From NCBI GenBank assembly GCA_024741835.1, contig JAENRP010000025.1:7077-71076 (forward strand): 64,000 nucleotides of DNA, in the 5' to 3' direction. Made by a program: the position numbers and the translations under genes. Of this stretch, positions 11,368 through 22,878 are shown in pieces. The stretch comes from Diplocarpon mali. Taxonomy: Eukaryota; Ascomycota; Leotiomycetes; Helotiales; Drepanopezizaceae. Positions within the stretch are counted from its first letter, which is position 1, and each line of letters begins with the position of its first letter. A model generated the notes under the pieces. The model was not told where the DNA came from and made no database searches. It saw only the letters and a list, made by a program, of their open reading frames with translations.

Positions 11368-13279
11368 TCATCCAAATTTCAAGCGCCGTTGTTTGGGGTC
11401 TGCTTGCACGCCGTTCTTACCCCTTTCATTACTAAATTTTGCCTTTTTCGGAGCTGGTGTATGCTCCCATAGATGAAGATCCTCCGAAGTTTCCTGTACG
11501 GCATCTCTGATAGTCTGCCTCGACAAACAAAGATCAATATGGTCATTAAACTCTTTCTCGCTTGCAGCCTGTGGCCGCAGGCAAATTGGACAATCCCACC
11601 ACATCCCCTCGGGTTGAGCTTCCTTCTTCGGATTCGGGATTATCTCCTTGCCGTGGTGTCTCCTTTTATTGATATCCTGGCTCAGGGACTCCAGTTTCTG
11701 TATTTCCTCCTCTCGTTCTTGCCGCTCTGCATCCTCAAACATCATCTCATCTGGCCAAGCTTCCCAATGTTCATCATCACTATCAAATGTGTCTCCTTTC
11801 CTCTTCGCCGCGCTCGAAGAAATATTCCCTGGCTCCCAAGGTCCGCTTGGACGTTTCTTAAAGCCGAAAAAGGCCATTGGATCTGGTTTCTTCATGCTTA
11901 CCAAATGTGTACATCTGAGCCCCATCAACCGCAACTTCATACCTGGAATTTCTTGCTCGAGCTTCATCAACATGGGGACTCCATACTTGTAAAGATCTTC
12001 TGCTAAGTAGATAGCCTTGGGCGGAACAACTTGTCTTGTGAAGACCTCGTACGAGTGCATCTTGATTTTGAGGCAGAGAGTTCGTCCTTGAAACTGTGTC
12101 CGTATCATGTCTTTTTCCAGCTCCTCGGCGGTTGCTTTGAGTTTTTCTCGTAGTTCTGTCGTATTTGAAATTTCTCCAAATGTGCTTTCGGTGCCAACGC
12201 TCTTCCTTTCGTATTCTTCTGCAGGTTGGATCTTGGTCCTTCCTAGGCCCAGATAACATTGCATAAGAAATGCGAAGGCCTTGTCCCCGAACAGCTTCGC
12301 GAGGTATTGTCGATATGCGTATATGTCACCGCATGTCTTGATCCCAATAGCATCTAGCTCTCTCTCAAATACTCGTCCGATTCCATTGACTTTTCGAGTG
12401 GGTAAATCCTTCATGAATACCATGATAGCGTTCCGTTCAGTGGGTAGCTGGAATTGTCCATTCGGCTTATTCAGGTTCGAACAAATTTTCGCCAGCTTCG
12501 CATTGGCTGCAATACCTGCAGATATCGTGATCTTGGTCTTTTCATAGACCTCCCGTCTAAGTCGTTGGACCGCATCCTCAGGACTAATGTCATGCTTCTC
12601 GCAGTACTCTGTGATGTTGAGATACGCTTCGTCTATGCTTGCACTTTCGAAACGGGGATCATAATCCACAATGATCTCGCGGACTTCCTGAGCCTTAGCC
12701 GTGTACTTTTCAAAGTTCAACGGGATCTGAATAAGCTGCGGACAGAGCTTCTTAGCCACAAAACCAGCCATGCCACTCCTACAACCAAACTTCCTGGCAT
12801 GATAATTACATGTTGTGAGGACGCCCTTACCCACCGAGAAAGGCAGATCTTTCAGTTCTGGTCGGTCCAATTCCTCCACAGCGGCATAAAAAGCATCGCA
12901 ATCGATATGAACTACCACCTGTGAAAGGTCTCGAGACAGCTCTAAATCTAAAATAAATTCATCAGCTTTCCTTCGATCGGATGCTAAATCGAGCTTCTCC
13001 AGTTGTTTCTTCTTTCCAAGTATACGCTCGATCTTCTGAGTGAGGTTCTTGTCTCGGATCTCTTCGTTATTGAAGTATTTCGATCCTTTCGAAGCGTTGT
13101 AGATGATCTCAGAGACCTAAGAACATTCAGCATGGGCGCAGATAGGGCTGGAGCCGACCTACCTTCTGCTGATCAACATTGTCCTGTCCTGACTTGGTTA
13201 AGGAAGGGCCGAGCAGCGAGTATTTCAAAGTATTGTGCTCGTGAAGGAGTTTCTGTTCAGAGGGCGGTTCTGCCGTCAT
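11368..13279 (-). CDS. DNA polymerase kappa (Y-family translesion polymerase)
   Basis: Exon 1 is 13279-13163 and exon 2 is 13116-11368, joined over a 46-nt intron; the product is 621 aa. The reading runs straight through the GTG at 12918, so no second intron is needed there. The Y-family catalytic core is intact: the first metal-binding motif VHIDCDAF (Asp111 and Asp113), the steric-gate Tyr116, NYHARKFG for nucleotide contacts, and SIDEAYLN with Asp201 and Glu202. The N-clasp typical of Pol kappa is present (KVSEIIYNASKGSKYF). A little-finger region follows (TFGEISNTTELREKL). Near the C-terminus a CPICLRP...HIDLC cluster has C-x2-C-x-H-x3-C character and is a UBZ4-type ubiquitin-binding zinc finger, which recruits the enzyme to ubiquitinated PCNA. 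The enzyme performs nuclear bypass synthesis across bulky N2-guanine lesions. It is divergent from the mitochondrial EF-G gene. Confidence 0.95.
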
Positions 13280-13725
13280 CTTTCGAAATCATAAGAAGGG
13301 GTTGCAGCATTTGTAGCGAACGCTGAGTAAAGAGAGCAGCCATGTGGGCGTTATTACTGTTGTGGAAGGGACTATAAGATGATCAAGGCAACGCGGGACG
13401 ACGCGGTGCAACATACACGGCATCACATGATTAAGATTATTTGGTTTCAAATTTCGGGCAAATGAGGAAGAAGCCTATTGTTTTCGACTTACTGGGAGTA
13501 GCTCTCTGTGGAATTGACTAATCTTTTAAGGATAAGCAATTAAAAGTGAGTATGAGAATACCAACGGTAGAATAATACAATTTGCCAGTCGCCCAAGTAG
13601 CCTACCGTCAAGTAATCCGGAGAAAGGATTTTCCGAAAAAAAATTGTGGAATACCTACCTACCTTGGCTATCATGGTGTCAATTACATTATTTAGGTTTC
13701 TATATTTCCCGACGACACGGCAATC
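13280..13725. promoter_or_regulatory. Shared divergent promoter region, Pol kappa / mtEF-G1
   Basis: Only 446 bp separate the two start codons, which point away from each other, so both core promoters and both 5' UTRs must lie here. The middle is locally AT-rich. I did not identify specific transcription-factor sites with confidence. Confidence 0.6.
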
Positions 13726-16326
13726 ATGAGGGCGCATAGAGCTTTTCGGGCAGCTGCCGTTGCAGAATTATCAATTATTTCTGCGCGAAGTTGTCCGCCT
13801 GGACCCAGATTTCTCTGTTTAAATGAAGCGAGTCGATGCTTGGTGGTACGGACCACTGTTGGGAAGGCAATAGGACAAAGAGCCTTCTCTGGGACGAGAT
13901 TTGCCCGGGCTGGTGCGGCAGAAGCAGTGTGAGTTACGTACCGCCATTTTCGATATGGGTTATGGTATTTGCCGGGCTTTGGGAGACTGGAAAAGGACTA
14001 CAGAAACTGATGCCGACTATAGTTTAAAACAAGCCGCTGCAGATCCATCTGCTCTCACGCAAGAGGCAATCATCGATAACCTTGATCAAGTTGAAAGAGG
14101 GAGACTGGCTCGAATTAGAAACATTGGAATTGCGGTTTGTTTATACAGAATCATACCAAGCTGGGAGACTGATCTGGTCTAGGCGCATATTGACAGTGGC
14201 AAAACGACTGCCACCGAGAGAGTATTATTCTATACTGGCCGAATCAACTCTATTCACGAAGTACGAGGGAAAGATGCAGTGGGCGCCAAGATGGACTCCA
14301 TGGAGTTGGAGAGGGAGAAGGGAATTACGATTCAATCTGCCGCTACCTTCTGCGATTGGTTGAAAGTTGAGAATGGAAAGGAGGAGAAATACCATATTAA
14401 TTTGATTGATACCCCAGGTCACATCGATTTCACGATTGAGGTCGAAAGGGCGCTGCGGGTATTGGACGGTGCAGTCATGATTCTATGTGCGGTGAGCGGA
14501 GTCCAGAGTCAGACGATCACGGTCGACAGGCAGATGCGCCGATACAATGTCCCCCGTGTCAGTTTCATCAACAAGATGGACAGAATGGGCGCGGATCCGT
14601 TCAAGGCGGTGGAACAAATCAACCAAAAACTCCGGTTACCAGCTGCGGCGCTACAGGTTCCTATAGGATCAGAAGACAGCTTTCAGGGAGTTGTGGATTT
14701 GATCAGGATGAAAGCTATTTACAATGATGGGCCCAAGGGAGAGATCGTCCGAGAAACAGATGAGATTCCGGAAAGCGTTCGAGAACTGGCAGAGAAGAAA
14801 CGACTCGTACTTATCGAGGCTCTAGCTGATGTTGATGACGAGATTGCCGAAATATTTTTGGACGAGAAAACACCAAGTCCGGAACAGATGAAGGCCGCAA
14901 TCCGAAGAGCGACAATTGCCTTGAAATTCACTCCAGTCTTGATGGGAAGTGCTCTAGGAGACAAGTCGGTCCAGCCCATGTTGGATGCCGTTTGTGACTA
15001 CTTGCCGAATCCATCCGAAGTTGAGAATTTGGCCCTAGACAAGCGGAGAAAGGAGGCACCGGTCAAGCTTGTTTCTTACAACTCGTTACCTTTCGTGGGC
15101 CTGGCCTTTAAGCTCGAAGAAAGCAACTACGGACAATTGACTTATATCCGAGTCTACCAAGGAGTCATGAAGAAGGGAATGAATGTTTTTAACGCTAGGA
15201 CAGATAAAAGAGTGAAGGTTCCCCGAATTGTGCGAATGCATTCCAACGACATGGAGGAAGTCCCAGAAATTGGCTCCGGAGAAATCTGCGCTGTGTTCGG
15301 TGTTGAATGTGCTTCTGGTGACACCTTTACTGATGGAACATTGCCATATTCCATGTCCTCCATGTTTGTCCCCGACCCTGTCATTTCTCTGTCAATCAAG
15401 CCGAAAACTGCGAAAGATGGCAACAATTTCAGTAAGGCCATGAGCCGCTTCCAGCGCGAAGACCCAACTTTCAGAGTACATGTCGACGCAGAAAGTCAAG
15501 AAACTATCATCTCAGGAATGGGAGAATTACATCTTGATATTTACGTCGAGCGAATGCGCCGCGAGTACAAGGTTGAAGTGGAGACTGGAAAGCCCCAGGT
15601 CGCCTACCGAGAAACTGTTACCGAACCAGTCAACTTCGACCACACCCTTAAGAAACAAACCGGAGGTGCAGGCGATTTCGCCCGCGTTGTTGGCTACATG
15701 GAGCCTATCGCTCCGGGGGACAATGGTTACACCATGTCTAAGTTCAGGCAAGAGGTCACTGGTGGCTCAATTTCTGAGAAGTTCCTGTATGCTTGCGAGA
15801 AAGGATTTCTCGCATCTTGCGAGAAGGGTCCTCTCATTGGGCATCCAGTCTTGGGGACCTCCATGGTCATCAACGATGGTGCTACCCACATGACAGATTC
15901 CTCCGAAATGGCATTTAAGAACGCCACTCAGCAAGCTTTCCGCAAGGCTTTCAAAGAGGCTCGTCCTCAGGTTTTGGAACCTCTTATGAAGACTACCATC
16001 ACGGCACCGAACGAGTTCCAAGGAAACATTGTCGGTCTGCTGAACAAGAGAAATGCCATTATCAGCGATACAGAAATTGGCCCTGAAGATTTCACCCTTA
16101 CAGCTGACTGCAGTTTGAATGCTATGTTCGGGTTTAGTTCTCAACTGAGAGCTGCTACGCAAGGAAAAGGAGAGTTCGGTATGGAGTTTAGTCATTATGC
16201 CCCTGCTCCGGGTCAACTACAGTATGTGCTATTCTTCGCCTTCGACAACCAAAGTGCTAACTTTTTTATAGGAAGGAATTGGTAGCTGCGCACGAGAAAG
16301 CGCAACTTGATAGACATAAGAAGTAG
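13726..16326 (+). CDS. MEF1: Mitochondrial translation elongation factor G1
   Basis: Four exons, 13726-13928, 13996-14134, 14183-16221 and 16272-16326, give 811 aa. The N-terminus is Arg/Ala-rich and fits a mitochondrial presequence. The GTPase motifs are intact: G1 AHIDSGKTT, begun exactly by exon 3; GIT in switch I after [11 protein letters not shown]3 DTPGH; G4 NKMD. Domain IV carries the conserved ETV and [12 protein letters not shown] segments, and the short last exon restores the ending [12 protein letters not shown] expected for EF-G. The length and the [14 protein letters not shown] signature match EF-G1 rather than mtEF-G2. It drives GTP-dependent ribosome translocation in mitochondria. 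The second and third junctions are firm. The first intron (GTGAGT to AAAAG, 67 nt) is less certain because its 3' end is purine-rich; an acceptor at about 14021-14022 would also keep the frame and drop about nine residues of the poorly conserved N-terminus. Confidence 0.95.
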
Positions 16327-18119
16327 ACTAGGCGATGATTCCTGGCCTTGTGTTGAAAATTCCTTTCTTGCTTGCTCTATTTGCTTGAACTTTTACCGCT
16401 GCATGAATTGTATATTTGGGCATGGCATGACACGGTATATGGGGAGTGAATATGGTATTGGTGTAGCATATGTATGATTGTGTAGTACAAAAGAAGGATC
16501 TCAACTCGAGGACAGTGGGCTTGACTTTTGTTCCTGGTTGGGCTTGCTTATTATTTGGTGTAGTTTACAGCTGGTTTCATACCGCGGGCTCTTTCCTTGT
16601 TATACTCTCCTATTCTTCACAATGGGGTTTTTGTTTATTAGATTTTGCTTGCCTGCTCTTCAGAATCTTTCATTCCACATAAAGGTCTTTCACAGGCGAT
16701 TTTCACCAGGGGACAAAGCCGCCGCGCTACTGAGATATTGTGCATCTCGTCACGGTGACAATGGACGCTAGCGATGTCAAGTGCACTAGCTCATCGGGGA
16801 GGAAACGCGACTGTACTTTTTGACAATGTTGAGTCGTTCGATATGGTCTTAGCCGCCCTGTAGGTGAATTTGAATGCCAGCAGTTCAGCCGCTGACTGAA
16901 GCGATATGCCCAGAGATCTTAGCCCTTTGGCATGCCGTACGCTGGAGCGTCGTGCGAGGCGCATCTTAGAGAATCATTCTGCTGCCGGTGGTCAGAGTAA
17001 AAGCCGTTCATGGTTTGTGGTGCGAGGAATGCAGCGACGTGTTCAGCGAGTCTAAGCAAGACTTGCAATCTGCTATTGCTCGACTGGCTGGACTGTGATC
17101 CGACCCTCTCCCAGAACACTAGGCAATCTCTTTGGGCGCTATTGGCAGAAAAAATCTCATATGGGTTGACGCAGGCAATGCTAGATCATGATTAGTCTTG
17201 AATACAATTGTGATGGATAAATTGACCTATAATACCTGAACACTTTGCATCTTGCATACATTCCGCTTATAAATTCGCGCCAGAGAGATTCGGAGTCTCA
17301 GCGTATTTGCCTCATGTCATCCATCGCAAGTCTCTCACTCAGTAGCCCCCTTGCTCCAGCAGCGCTATCCCACCCTCTGGAATCTCTACATGCCACGCGC
17401 TTCGAGCCTTATTCCTGCGGTGGGTCAAGGGTTGTTTGGGTATTCTCTTCGGTGCAGTTCTTGTCTGGTCACAGAGGATTTATGGCCAAAAGGAATCTCA
17501 GGGCGTGTTGATTCCGACTTGAGTCTCTGCAATATAGTAGCCCAGGTCCTTAGCGCGAATACTGCGTTTGGTCTCAAGTTCAAAAAAGCAGCGAGATACT
17601 AGCATTCTGCCCGTATCTTTCGTTCCCTTGTATGAATTGAGCGGTAGGTTTCTTATCACTCTATGCATATATTCTGCTTACTCTTAGTATGATCCCGCCT
17701 TGGCTACTAGTCCTTACCTGAACCTGGTTCTCCGCTCTTGATTACTTAATCGTTCCGAAGCGAGCTCCAGAATCGAGTATATCCACAAGGAACCCCAGGT
17801 GATTCTTACTTCTATCACTAGAAATACGATTAGCACTAACACGGAGCGATCCAAAGGAGTATTCTGCATGCCAACAGCGGAAACACGGCAATACTAAGAG
17901 GGGAAAATCTCGATCGCAGTCTTCGGGATGCACGAAAATTCATACGAGACTAGACGGACGTACACAGTGAGCCCCTACAACACTTCTCAAGCGAGCAGGA
18001 GATGAGATGTTGCCGAGTTGGATCTGACACATCTCTTCGCGAGAAGTATCATTATCCGACGAAAGTGTTGATGGGATACAACCACGGCTGATGGCCAGCA
18101 GGTTATCTAGTCTGCGATG
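16327..18119. other. Intergenic, no intact gene
   Basis: The 3' UTR of the EF-G gene probably ends within the first 150 bases. A minus-strand stretch at 16919-17119 reads as a fairly protein-like peptide, but it has no partner exons and I could not assign it. The rest shows short frames only. Confidence 0.45.
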
Positions 18120-18760
18120 CGCAAGGCTTTTGGAAAGGCCGATGAAACTCCAGGCCTAGCTGAGGGTGTCAAGGGAGCGGTATTTTGGGTCTCGACGTGG
18201 GAGAAATATACCCGCGCCAACTAGACGGCAAGCCAGATATCGTCGACAACGTCGTATCTGCCGCCCAGAGCGTCCCAAGCAACTGGGTTGACGTGCGAGT
18301 GGAAGAAGCGAGGCCGACGGCGCGAAAGATTAGCGTGAGGCCCCAAGTGGACTCATCAGTGACTGGCCTGGGTTTTGCAAATGTAAGCCTGCCTCAGCAC
18401 GAAGCCTGTATACAATGCGAAATCTCGACGGCGTATCCTACCCGCAATGCTGGCCAGGCGCCATTGCAGAAGACGTGGTAGATGAAGATGAACGCAATCT
18501 CGGCGTTGGCAGCTGCGGTCTCGCCAATCTTGACGAACTGAGCAGCGCAGATCGTCCCGAAGACGAATGAAGCACACATGCCACCGGTGGCGAGAAGGGA
18601 CAAGGCGCGTCGGCCGAGCCTGTCGATAGCAAAGCACATTCCATTCCCAGTGCAGCGGCAAAGTTGAAGATATTCAGGATGCCGTTGATCTGGAGTTGAT
18701 TGCAAGTGCAATAAGCATTGAGTCTGCAAAGTTTTGTTTACTACCCGCTGCATTTTTATC
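18120..18760 (-). pseudogene. MFS sugar transporter pseudogene (C-terminal half)
   Basis: Minus-strand translations in several frames give, in the right order, the C-terminal half of a fungal sugar/H+ symporter of the lactose-permease or quinate type. First comes an NGILNIFNFAAALG-type helix, then a frameshift, then the cytoplasmic loop signature DRLGRRAL near 18610-18635, then two or three hydrophobic helices (ATGGMCASFVFGTICAA and AEIAFIFIYHVFCNGAW) with LRVGYAVEI. After further shifts come HVNPVAWDALGGRY and the post-helix motif HVETQNTAP, matching the family's YVETKNTPLEE. At least three frame changes and a missing N-terminal half make it non-functional. The sequence is not AT-biased, so it probably decayed by indels. 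Confidence 0.75.
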
Positions 18761-18924
18761 TCTATCCTGCCCTCTCCCTGCATGGGCTTCGTCGCTGCAG
18801 AGGCAGAACTGGCCTCGACTATGCTAATTCGTAGACGAGCTGGATTTGCAGCAATGCACTTGTTTGTTGCCCCAAACATGTAATAAGAGCCTGAGTATTT
18901 CAGTGGATCACTGCTATTGGGTTG

Positions 18925-21905
18925 CTACTTGTCTTGAGTTTTGACATATAGTTGATTCGTCCTGGTATACTGCATCCTCTTTATACCCAAACCTAGTTGA
19001 TCCCACGCACGTACAAGCAGATGAGTTCTTTCCAACGTCATTAAAGACGATGCCTCAGTGGAGGTAGCCAGACCTCGCCGGCCCAAAGTCACTCTTGCCA
19101 GACCTTGATCTACAAAGCTCCCTCCTAGGCGTGTGCCTTGCACATGGAACTGACGGTGCGTTGCTCTGGTCATCGAGATGCCTTTCGAGACCATACTGGC
19201 TAGTAGGAAAGCAGACGGCTAGGACTCAACCAGTCGTTGCAACTGCTGCTCACGCCGCCCTCACTATCCGAGAGCGATGCCTAGGTATCCGAGCAGAAAC
19301 TCAAGCCGTGCAACTTTATCGAGGCTGGCTCGTGGGACCTGGCAGTCAGGTGTAGTCCCGTAGCCTCATCCAGTACAGTGAAAGTTGGGCGGAGAGATCT
19401 TCTTCATGGCCGATATGGTGGCGTCGCATTTTCCAAGGTAGCAGCCATCAGAACATGTAACGTTGGTGTTGCGGCTCCATCCACACCACCTGAGATCGTC
19501 AATAACAATGATCTCAACGCGGAGAAGAAAAAACCAACATGCAATTGAAAAGGTCGGTTCAATCCCAGAAGAGACGTGAACCGTAAATTTGCGGCGCTCA
19601 GGAAGCCTCAGTTTCCTCGGCGAGCTGGTCCGCTGCTTTCCGAGGTGTTGTTCCGGTAGAAGATTCGATATCTTATCCTTATCCGTTGAAATGGTAGTCG
19701 TCTTGCGAGAGGCGCTTCTATGCCTTGGCCTCCACTTCCTTGGTGTCGGCGAAGACCGTACGGAAGAGGTGGCTCATGTCGATTGAGGGAAGCGGCGGGC
19801 TGGAAATGAGCTTCTGTAGGGTTATGAGGCCACGAGTATGGAGAGCTGTGCAGGAGGTAACGCATCTTGCTTGGGGTTTTGAACAGGTCGGGGCTCCCAA
19901 GTCCTTTCTGTATAGAGCCCCTTTGTCTACCTAGCGCTGGCTGGAATGCTCAATTGCCAACCCCCACGTGCAAATCTGCAACAGGTTGTGGCAGCCGACC
20001 AGCAGCATCTTGGTCTCGACCGGCTTTTTGAATTCGATATGGCGTCTCTGAAGACCCTCTGTTAGACCTCGCGCTACCTTGGGACAGCTAGCCCAGCTCG
20101 TTACGCTCCCAGCTGGATACGAATATCTGATTTGCACCAACGGAAATTACCACCATCTCGTTTTCGTGGCGCAGAATCATCTTCCAAGATCGAATTGGAG
20201 ATACATCTGCCTAAAATCCTTCTTGAGCCTATCCAGATTCTCGGAAGTCTGGACCATATTTAGTGGTTCACGGCGAGAACAGACTAGAGCGACGACAAGC
20301 GCCTCGTCCACATCATTGGAGCTTGATGATATCATGACATGTCAATGCAACCGAAATCACGGCAGATGCACAAATCGATTGTTTAGAATGTGCCCTGGTG
20401 CTCAATCACTCTGCCAGTCCCCCTGTTCGTAGGGACTTTGCATCTCGAGGGATTCCCGTCGGCCTTTCGTCCCGATTCATCTGTCAAAAATCGCTTCCTC
20501 GTTTCGAAAGCATGCTTTCTGACACAACGACAATCTATATCCGCTACTGATGAGTCAGCTTATACTGCTTCTCCCCTTTTCGCGGAGTGAAGCACGTGGT
20601 AGAGAAGATTCATTCTGAGCATGTTTTTGAACAGAACTCAGGACTCTAAAGATATCAATTCAAATACAATTAAAATCTGCTTATGAGAGCTTTCCAATCA
20701 CCCCTTATAGCCACTCTGAGACAATCTCTCTTGAAAGTTTCAAGGGAGTAGTCGCTCAAACGATCAGGGAGAGCACAGGGTTCCGAACCTTGCCACCGCA
20801 GCAAAAGTCGATGTTCAATTTACGGTCATGAGGCCCGACGTACAAATCAGGGCGATGCTTCTGCGGGAACAACCTGTTTCGCTCGTAGACACCGTGCTCA
20901 GTCCACTTGGCCTCGCAATTATGGCGATCAGTGTTCGAGAGCTTGCACATCTAGCGGCAGCCCCAGATCTTCTTTCAGTCCGTCGTGGGGCCAGCCATGC
21001 TGAACTGTTCCTCCGTCGGGCCGGCCTCCTGAAGAGACAGTGATCTGGTACTGGCGAGGTCTGCAATTCTGTTGAAAATTGACTGCTCAACGTGGACGTG
21101 AGTGCTATTCACCGAATGCTCAATTGTTCGCGATCACATCTGTGACGGCGAGGTCACTCATATGATTGGAAAGGTTGTCCCAAACGTCGGTGCCAGCGCT
21201 GCCGGCGACTGAAGACTCATCCAGAGTATGAGCGTGGCCACTGAGGATCTGCCCAGTGCCTTTGACAGCCAGCGGCCGGATCTTCGTCCTGGAATTTTGA
21301 AGAAGGTCCAAGATGCCGGTACAGCTCTAAATATCGGCATCACCATCGAATCTGGCATGAAGAGTGGCCGTTTGGGGAGGCGGGCCAGTTACTCTCAGTG
21401 CCATACCGCATGACCAGCCCAGCTTCAATGAAGATCCCACCGAAGTCGCCATGCTTCCCTGACCGAACAGACAGATTTTCAGATCCGTGGTATTATTAGT
21501 GTTTGTGGTAATAGACAAGCCCGCGTGATGCTACCTGTCGTTCAGACTAGCAGCATGTTCGAAAGAAATTTCATGAGGTAAAACAGTGATAAAGGGTGCG
21601 TGAGAGATGTCGCAGCCAAAATTGATCTGCTCCTCGGCCGAGGCGGTCGAGAACGACACTGGCAAGCACACATCGCTCATGCAAGTAGGCGTCCAGGAGG
21701 CTCGCATCTTGATGGAATTCGTACTCCTCGATGAGGATACGGACGAGTACCCTGGGGTTTTGATAATGTTTGAGGGACGAAGGAGGGGAGCTCTGGATTT
21801 CGGCAGTCGAGCATGGATGTTTGGAGCGTGGTGTGGCTTGCAATTCGAACATTGAATCGACGTGGCGAGAGATGAGAGGCGCGGATTAGTAATGGTTGGG
21901 AACAC
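18925..21905 (-). other. Decayed coding remnants, family not recognised
   Basis: Several consecutive minus-strand segments read as plausible protein in changing frames, interrupted by stops: around 19930-19720, 20440-19940, 21090-20760, 21518-21120 and 21855-21540. The best is at 21518-21120, where two adjoining frames give a long peptide containing GWSCGMALRVTGPP and KGTGQILSGHAHTLDESS. I do not recognise the family. The block lies directly upstream, in the same orientation, of the sugar-transporter relic, so the two may be remains of one former metabolic cluster; that is inference. Confidence 0.35.
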
Positions 21906-22254
21906 CTAGCGTACGTGGGTGGCCGCAGTTTTCACTCTCCCTCAGATCTCGCTGGTAACTTTGAATTTGGGCGAGATCCTCCGCTGAAGTCGGTAGTTGA
22001 CCCGTTCTTGGTCACCTTTTCGGCGTCTTAAAAGCTCGATAGTGCGTACGGGTGTACTCACGGCGAAACAAAGACCGATATTCCAATTCAATGCAATAAC
22101 AAATATTGCACTTCATACGGCACACTGCTAATACATCAAGACTCCAGTCCGATGGCACAACGCGCCGAGGTGGTATCCGTTTTTGCTCTTGTGCCGTGAA
22201 TCATCTGCTTCTCAAAACTACGGCCTCATTTCCGGATAGTCGGCAACGGTCAGT

Positions 22255-22878
22255 TCATGCTTCCACCCCCCTGGCATGTTTCAATTCCATGCCCTCGTAA
22301 TGCTTTCCCGCACCGTCATAAGTCGGGTAGTTATTCATCTTCGCGGCAAATGCCAGGTGTGCATCAATACCTTCCCAGCCGGAAATCATGACAGCTTCTT
22401 TCTTCCCATCGTCGCAGTCAACCCGCCATCCATTAGCCACTTTCCACGGCCTCGTGCCATCACCGACGACACGTCGGTATTCCCGCACCGCGTCATCGTA
22501 CCCTCTCACGTGCTCGTCGCTGTCCTCGACGAACAACCTCGCGATTGCCATGACCGGTGCATCCAGGGGCAGCTCATCCATCCCCTCCTCCCCGATATCC
22601 AGGTGCAGGACCCAGCCGAAGTCAAAGAGATCCTCTTGGGAATCCAGTATCTCGGACTTCCGGGGCGATGCGAGGAACTCGTGATGCAGGGCCAGCGTGG
22701 GCCAGACGCCGAGGATGTAGATGAGAGATGGGTCTTCGATGCATTGGTAGAAGCGCGAGTTCGTATCGTGAACCTTCTCTCTAAGTTGCGCGCGTGCTTT
22801 TGCCAGGGCCACGAGGAGTGATGGGTCTGAAGGCGTGAGGTGGGGTTTGACTTTAAGCTGGCAGATCTCAAGGATCAT
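22255..22878 (-). CDS. Dimeric alpha/beta-barrel (ABM-like) domain protein
   Basis: A single-exon frame encodes 207 aa from the only reasonable ATG. The protein opens with an ILEICQLKVKP strand and contains FYQCIEDPSLIYILGVWPTLALHHEFLAS, the pattern of a ferredoxin-like ABM/dimeric alpha-beta barrel: a beta strand with 'Y.lg.W.s...H..f..s'. A second, weaker half follows (VMISGWEGIDAHLAFAAK), so the chain looks like two barrel halves fused. Such proteins in fungi are usually uncharacterised; relatives include monooxygenases and heme- or hydrocarbon-handling enzymes, but no catalytic assignment can be made. It is the only intact gene in the decayed 16-25 kb zone, which may mean it is under selection or recently arrived. 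Confidence 0.8.
   Translation of the reverse strand: MILEICQLKVKPHLTPSDPSLLVALAKARAQLREKVHDTNSRFYQCIEDPSLIYILGVWPTLALHHEFLASPRKSEILDSQEDLFDFGWVLHLDIGEEGMDELPLDAPVMAIARLFVEDSDEHVRGYDDAVREYRRVVGDGTRPWKVANGWRVDCDDGKKEAVMISGWEGIDAHLAFAAKMNNYPTYDGAGKHYEGMELKHARGVEA

Noticed and set aside
11473..12006. 177-codon plus-strand frame
   Set aside because: Antisense shadow of the DNA polymerase kappa coding sequence.
12919..12930. Apparent splice acceptor TTTCACAG before GTGGTAGTT in Pol kappa
   Set aside because: The reading frame runs through without a stop and the residues (LELSRDLSQVVVHID) match the family as continuous protein, so no intron is needed.
22276..22821. 181-codon plus-strand frame
   Set aside because: Antisense shadow of the alpha/beta-barrel gene; the minus-strand protein has a recognisable fold.
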